This document shows, piece by piece, positions 62,012 through 64,000 of a DNA stretch of 64,000 nt. Source of the DNA: Propionibacteriaceae bacterium (GTDB taxonomy: Bacteria; Actinomycetota; Actinomycetes; Propionibacteriales; Propionibacteriaceae). Position 1 is the stretch's first letter. The number at the start of each line of letters is the position of its first letter. Under the pieces are notes generated by a model, which was not told the DNA's origin, ran no database searches, and was given only the letters and a program-made list of their open reading frames with translations. The translations under genes were made by a program, and so were the position numbers. Where the stretch lies: assembly GCA_016717345.1 (NCBI GenBank), contig JADKFR010000004.1, positions 301,563-365,562 on the forward strand. Reading direction: 5' to 3'.

Positions 62012-63418
62012 GTGCGTAGAGCAAAGATTGTGTGCACGATCGGTCCGGCAACGGACTCCCAAGAGAAGATCGTCGACCTTATCAACGCGGGCATGAACGT
62101 CGCCCGCCTCAACATGAGCCATGGTGACCACGTCCTGCATGCGCAGCGGGTCACCATGATTCGCGATGCCGCTCGGATCGCCAACCGACCGGTCGGGATC
62201 TTCGCTGACCTCCAGGGCCCGAAGATCCGCCTCGAGACATTCATCGACGGCGAGGCCTTCCTGGAAGCCGGGCAGCAGTTCACCATCACCATCGAGGATG
62301 TCCCGGGAACCGCTGAGCGGTGTTCCACCACCTTGAAGACGCTCACCCAGGACGTCACAGCCGGGGACCAGATCCTGATCAACGACGGCGCCATCGAGTT
62401 GCGCGCCCTCGAAGTCACTGAGACCGACGTGGTCACCGAGGTCATCGTGGGCGGCCGGGTGTCCGACCACAAGGGCATCAACCTTCCCGGTGTCCCGGTG
62501 AGCGTCCCAGCTCTCAGCGAGAAGGACGAGCGTGACCTGCGCTGGGCCCTGCGCCACGGCGTTGACATGGTGGCTTTGTCCTTCGTGCGGTCGCCTGAGG
62601 ACATTGAGCCGGTGCGCACGGTAATGGCGGAGGAGGGCCGACAGGTTCCCGTCATCGCCAAGCTGGAGAAGCCCCAGGCGCTGGAGAACCTCCACGCGAT
62701 CGTGGATGCCTTCGATGCGTTCATGGTGGCGCGAGGCGACCTTGGAGTGGAGTTGCCGCTGGAGGAGGTGCCCTCGGCGCAGAAGCGGATCATCGACGCT
62801 GCCCGGCACTGGGCCAAGCCGGTGATCGTGGCCACCCAGATGCTGGAATCCATGATCACGTCCCACCGTCCGACCCGCGCAGAGGCCTCCGACGTCGCCA
62901 ACGCCATCCTGGACGGTGCTGACGCTGTCATGCTGTCGGGCGAAACGGCGGTGGGCGACTACCCGATCGAAACCGTCGAGATCATGGCCCGGATCATCGC
63001 CCGCACCGAGGCCGAGGGCCTCGATCAGATCCGCCACCTGAAGTGGGACCCGCACACCACCAGCGGTGTGATCTCGATGGGGGCGGTCTCGATCGCTGAG
63101 CGGTTGGACGCCAAGTACCTCGCCGCGTTCACGGTGTCGGGGGACACGCCTCACCGACTGGCCCGCTTGCGTTCGCGGGTGCCGATCCTGGCCTTCACCC
63201 CGTTACCTCGGACGGCTCAGGAACTCACCCTGTGCTGGGGGGTGCAGTCGTACGTCACGCCGGAATACACCAACACTGACGCCATGGTGCACTCCGTGCA
63301 GGACGCCCTCACCGAGTTGGGCTGGGTCAAGCACGGCGACCGGGTGGTCATCGTGGCTGGAAACCCGGGCCGTCATTCGCGCCAGACGAATTCGGTGCGC
63401 GTCTACGAGATGGACTGA
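62012..63418 (+). CDS. pyk: Pyruvate kinase
   Basis: 468 residues. VRRAKIVCTIGPATDSQEKI starts it; LNMSHGDHVLH, IFADLQGPKIRLE, the catalytic MVARGDLGVELPLEEVP and the TQMLESMITSHRPTRAEASD signature follow. Converts PEP and ADP to pyruvate and ATP, the last step of glycolysis. GTG 62012 begins the conserved sequence; the frame upstream is antiphase to rluD. rpiB follows after 6 nt. Confidence 0.96.
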   Translation: MRRAKIVCTIGPATDSQEKIVDLINAGMNVARLNMSHGDHVLHAQRVTMIRDAARIANRPVGIFADLQGPKIRLETFIDGEAFLEAGQQFTITIEDVPGTAERCSTTLKTLTQDVTAGDQILINDGAIELRALEVTETDVVTEVIVGGRVSDHKGINLPGVPVSVPALSEKDERDLRWALRHGVDMVALSFVRSPEDIEPVRTVMAEEGRQVPVIAKLEKPQALENLHAIVDAFDAFMVARGDLGVELPLEEVPSAQKRIIDAARHWAKPVIVATQMLESMITSHRPTRAEASDVANAILDGADAVMLSGETAVGDYPIETVEIMARIIARTEAEGLDQIRHLKWDPHTTSGVISMGAVSIAERLDAKYLAAFTVSGDTPHRLARLRSRVPILAFTPLPRTAQELTLCWGVQSYVTPEYTNTDAMVHSVQDALTELGWVKHGDRVVIVAGNPGRHSRQTNSVRVYEMD

Positions 63419-63424
63419 GCTCCA

Positions 63425-63877
63425 GTGAAGATCGCCATCGGCAGTGACCACGCCGGTTACGAGTTGCGCCTGCTCGTCAAGGACCACCTCGAAGGCCACG
63501 GCCATGAGGTCATCGATGTCGGTCACCACAGCCCGGCCCCGGTCGACTACCCGGTCTACGGGCGGTTGGTCGGGGAGGCCGTGGCCTCTGGTCAGGCCGA
63601 GTTGGGGATCGCCATCTGCGGAACCGGGGTGGGTATCTCGATCGCGGCCAACAAGGTCCCCGGCGTTCGGGCAGCCTGCGTGAGCGAGCCGTTCAGCGCG
63701 CTGCTGTCCCGGCAGCACAACAACGCCAACGTGCTGGCCTTCGGCGCGCGCGTGGTGGGTCCCGGGCTGGCGTTGATGATGGTGGACGCCTGGCTCGGAG
63801 GCTCGTTCGCGGGCGGGCGGCATGCGGAACGTGTGGCGCTGATCAGCCAGATGGAGGACGAGCGCACCCGGGACTGA
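63425..63877 (+). CDS. rpiB: Ribose-5-phosphate isomerase B
   Basis: 150 residues. MKIAIGSDHAGYELRLLVKD opens it; the active-site Cys lies in GIAICGTGVGISIAANKVPG and the phosphate loop in SRQHNNANVLAFGARVVGPG. Interconverts ribose-5-phosphate and ribulose-5-phosphate in the pentose phosphate route. GTG 63425 is the only start giving the conserved N-terminus. Probably co-transcribed with pyk. Confidence 0.95.
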   Translation: MKIAIGSDHAGYELRLLVKDHLEGHGHEVIDVGHHSPAPVDYPVYGRLVGEAVASGQAELGIAICGTGVGISIAANKVPGVRAACVSEPFSALLSRQHNNANVLAFGARVVGPGLALMMVDAWLGGSFAGGRHAERVALISQMEDERTRD

Positions 63878-64000
63878 CCTGCGTTCGCGCAGGGCTCCTA
63901 CAACCTGGTGCCGGCTGGCTCCGTGCCAGCACGTCCATCTGCGCCTTGGCAGCTGTCTGGTCGGCTTTCGGCGCGACCGCCAGTTGCTCTTTCAGGGTGC
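63843..64000 (-). CDS. Possible C-terminal end of an unidentified leftward gene
   Basis: The minus strand is open from the right edge to a TGA at 63843-63845, about 51 residues. It begins TLKEQLAVAPKADQTAAKAQ and looks helical and protein-like there, but the last part (RSPARTQVSPGCARPPSG) overlaps rpiB by 35 nt and resembles antisense sequence. I cannot assign a family. Confidence 0.3.
   Translation of the reverse strand, partial: TLKEQLAVAPKADQTAAKAQMDVLARSQPAPGCRSPARTQVSPGCARPPSG
63878..63893. terminator. UUCG-tetraloop hairpin after rpiB
   Basis: CCTGCG-TTCG-CGCAGG starts on the base after the rpiB stop: a 6-bp stem with the very stable UUCG loop. No T run follows. A second hairpin, GCTGGC-TCCGT-GCCAGC, follows about 20 nt later. 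Together they may end the pyk-rpiB transcript. Confidence 0.55.

Noticed and set aside
61808..63154. 448-codon minus-strand open frame opposite pyk
   Set aside because: Antisense of a well-conserved pyruvate kinase, with His/Asp/Val-rich noise composition.

Overview
The window is GC-rich DNA (roughly two thirds G+C by eye) from an actinobacterium. Several features point that way: the dcw cluster has no ftsA and continues ftsZ-pgeF-sepF-yggT-divIVA; S14 is the short zinc-finger type; actinobacterial families occur (DUF3040, DUF6504, SAV_6107-type HEPN, a DprE2-like reductase); there is an actinobacterial LexA box; and many genes appear to be leaderless. Order Propionibacteriales is my best guess, but this is inference from gene content and not a database match. 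No tRNA, rRNA, CRISPR array, insertion sequence or prophage was recognised.

Layout. 1-4000: divergent glnS (partial) and gltX, then a DprE2-like reductase convergent with an EamA transporter. 4187-13820: the S10/spc ribosomal protein operon from rpsJ to rplO. 13821-17039: a non-ribosomal insertion between rplO and secY, made of about 700 bp without a convincing gene plus a 5'-truncated, frame-broken GH18/deacetylase/glycosyltransferase gene whose glycosyltransferase module is still open. 17040-19773: secY-adk-map, the usual continuation of spc. 19776-30780: accessory metabolism, with a tandem-GNAT protein divergent from an RDD membrane protein, a DEAD-box helicase, the triad circularly permuted ATP-grasp / alpha-E / transglutaminase, a flavin oxidoreductase with a DUF4126 membrane protein, and a very large FAD/Fe-S dehydrogenase of D-lactate dehydrogenase type. 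30855-36655: a LexA-controlled mutagenesis operon (DUF6504, HEPN, DnaE2-like polymerase, DinB). 36737-41849: DUF3040, a rhodanese, and a leftward MoxR-DUF58-TgpA operon. 41919-59966: the division and cell wall cluster mraZ to divIVA. 60072-64000: a DksA/TraR zinc finger protein, lspA, rluD, pyk and rpiB.

How it works together. Two biosynthetic blocks dominate. One makes ribosomal proteins and the Sec channel. The other makes lipid II (MurE, MurF, MraY, MurD, MurG, MurC), assembles the divisome (FtsL, FtsI, FtsW, FtsQ, FtsZ, SepF, DivIVA) and controls its own expression: four GTGGRG repeats at an exact 10-bp period lie in front of mraZ, and a 26-bp imperfect stem lies between mraZ and rsmH. 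A short stretch resembling TAGGCT placed 6-9 nt before the start codon recurs in front of eight unlinked genes, which suggests widespread leaderless transcription.

Quality of the sequence. Eight single-base frame breaks fall in six ribosomal protein genes between 5.8 and 13.8 kb, more fall in the 14.5-15.5 kb remnant, one is in murF, and murC lacks about 30 codons. These genes are essential, so sequencing or assembly error is far more likely than biology for most of them. The genes between 17 and 48 kb look clean.
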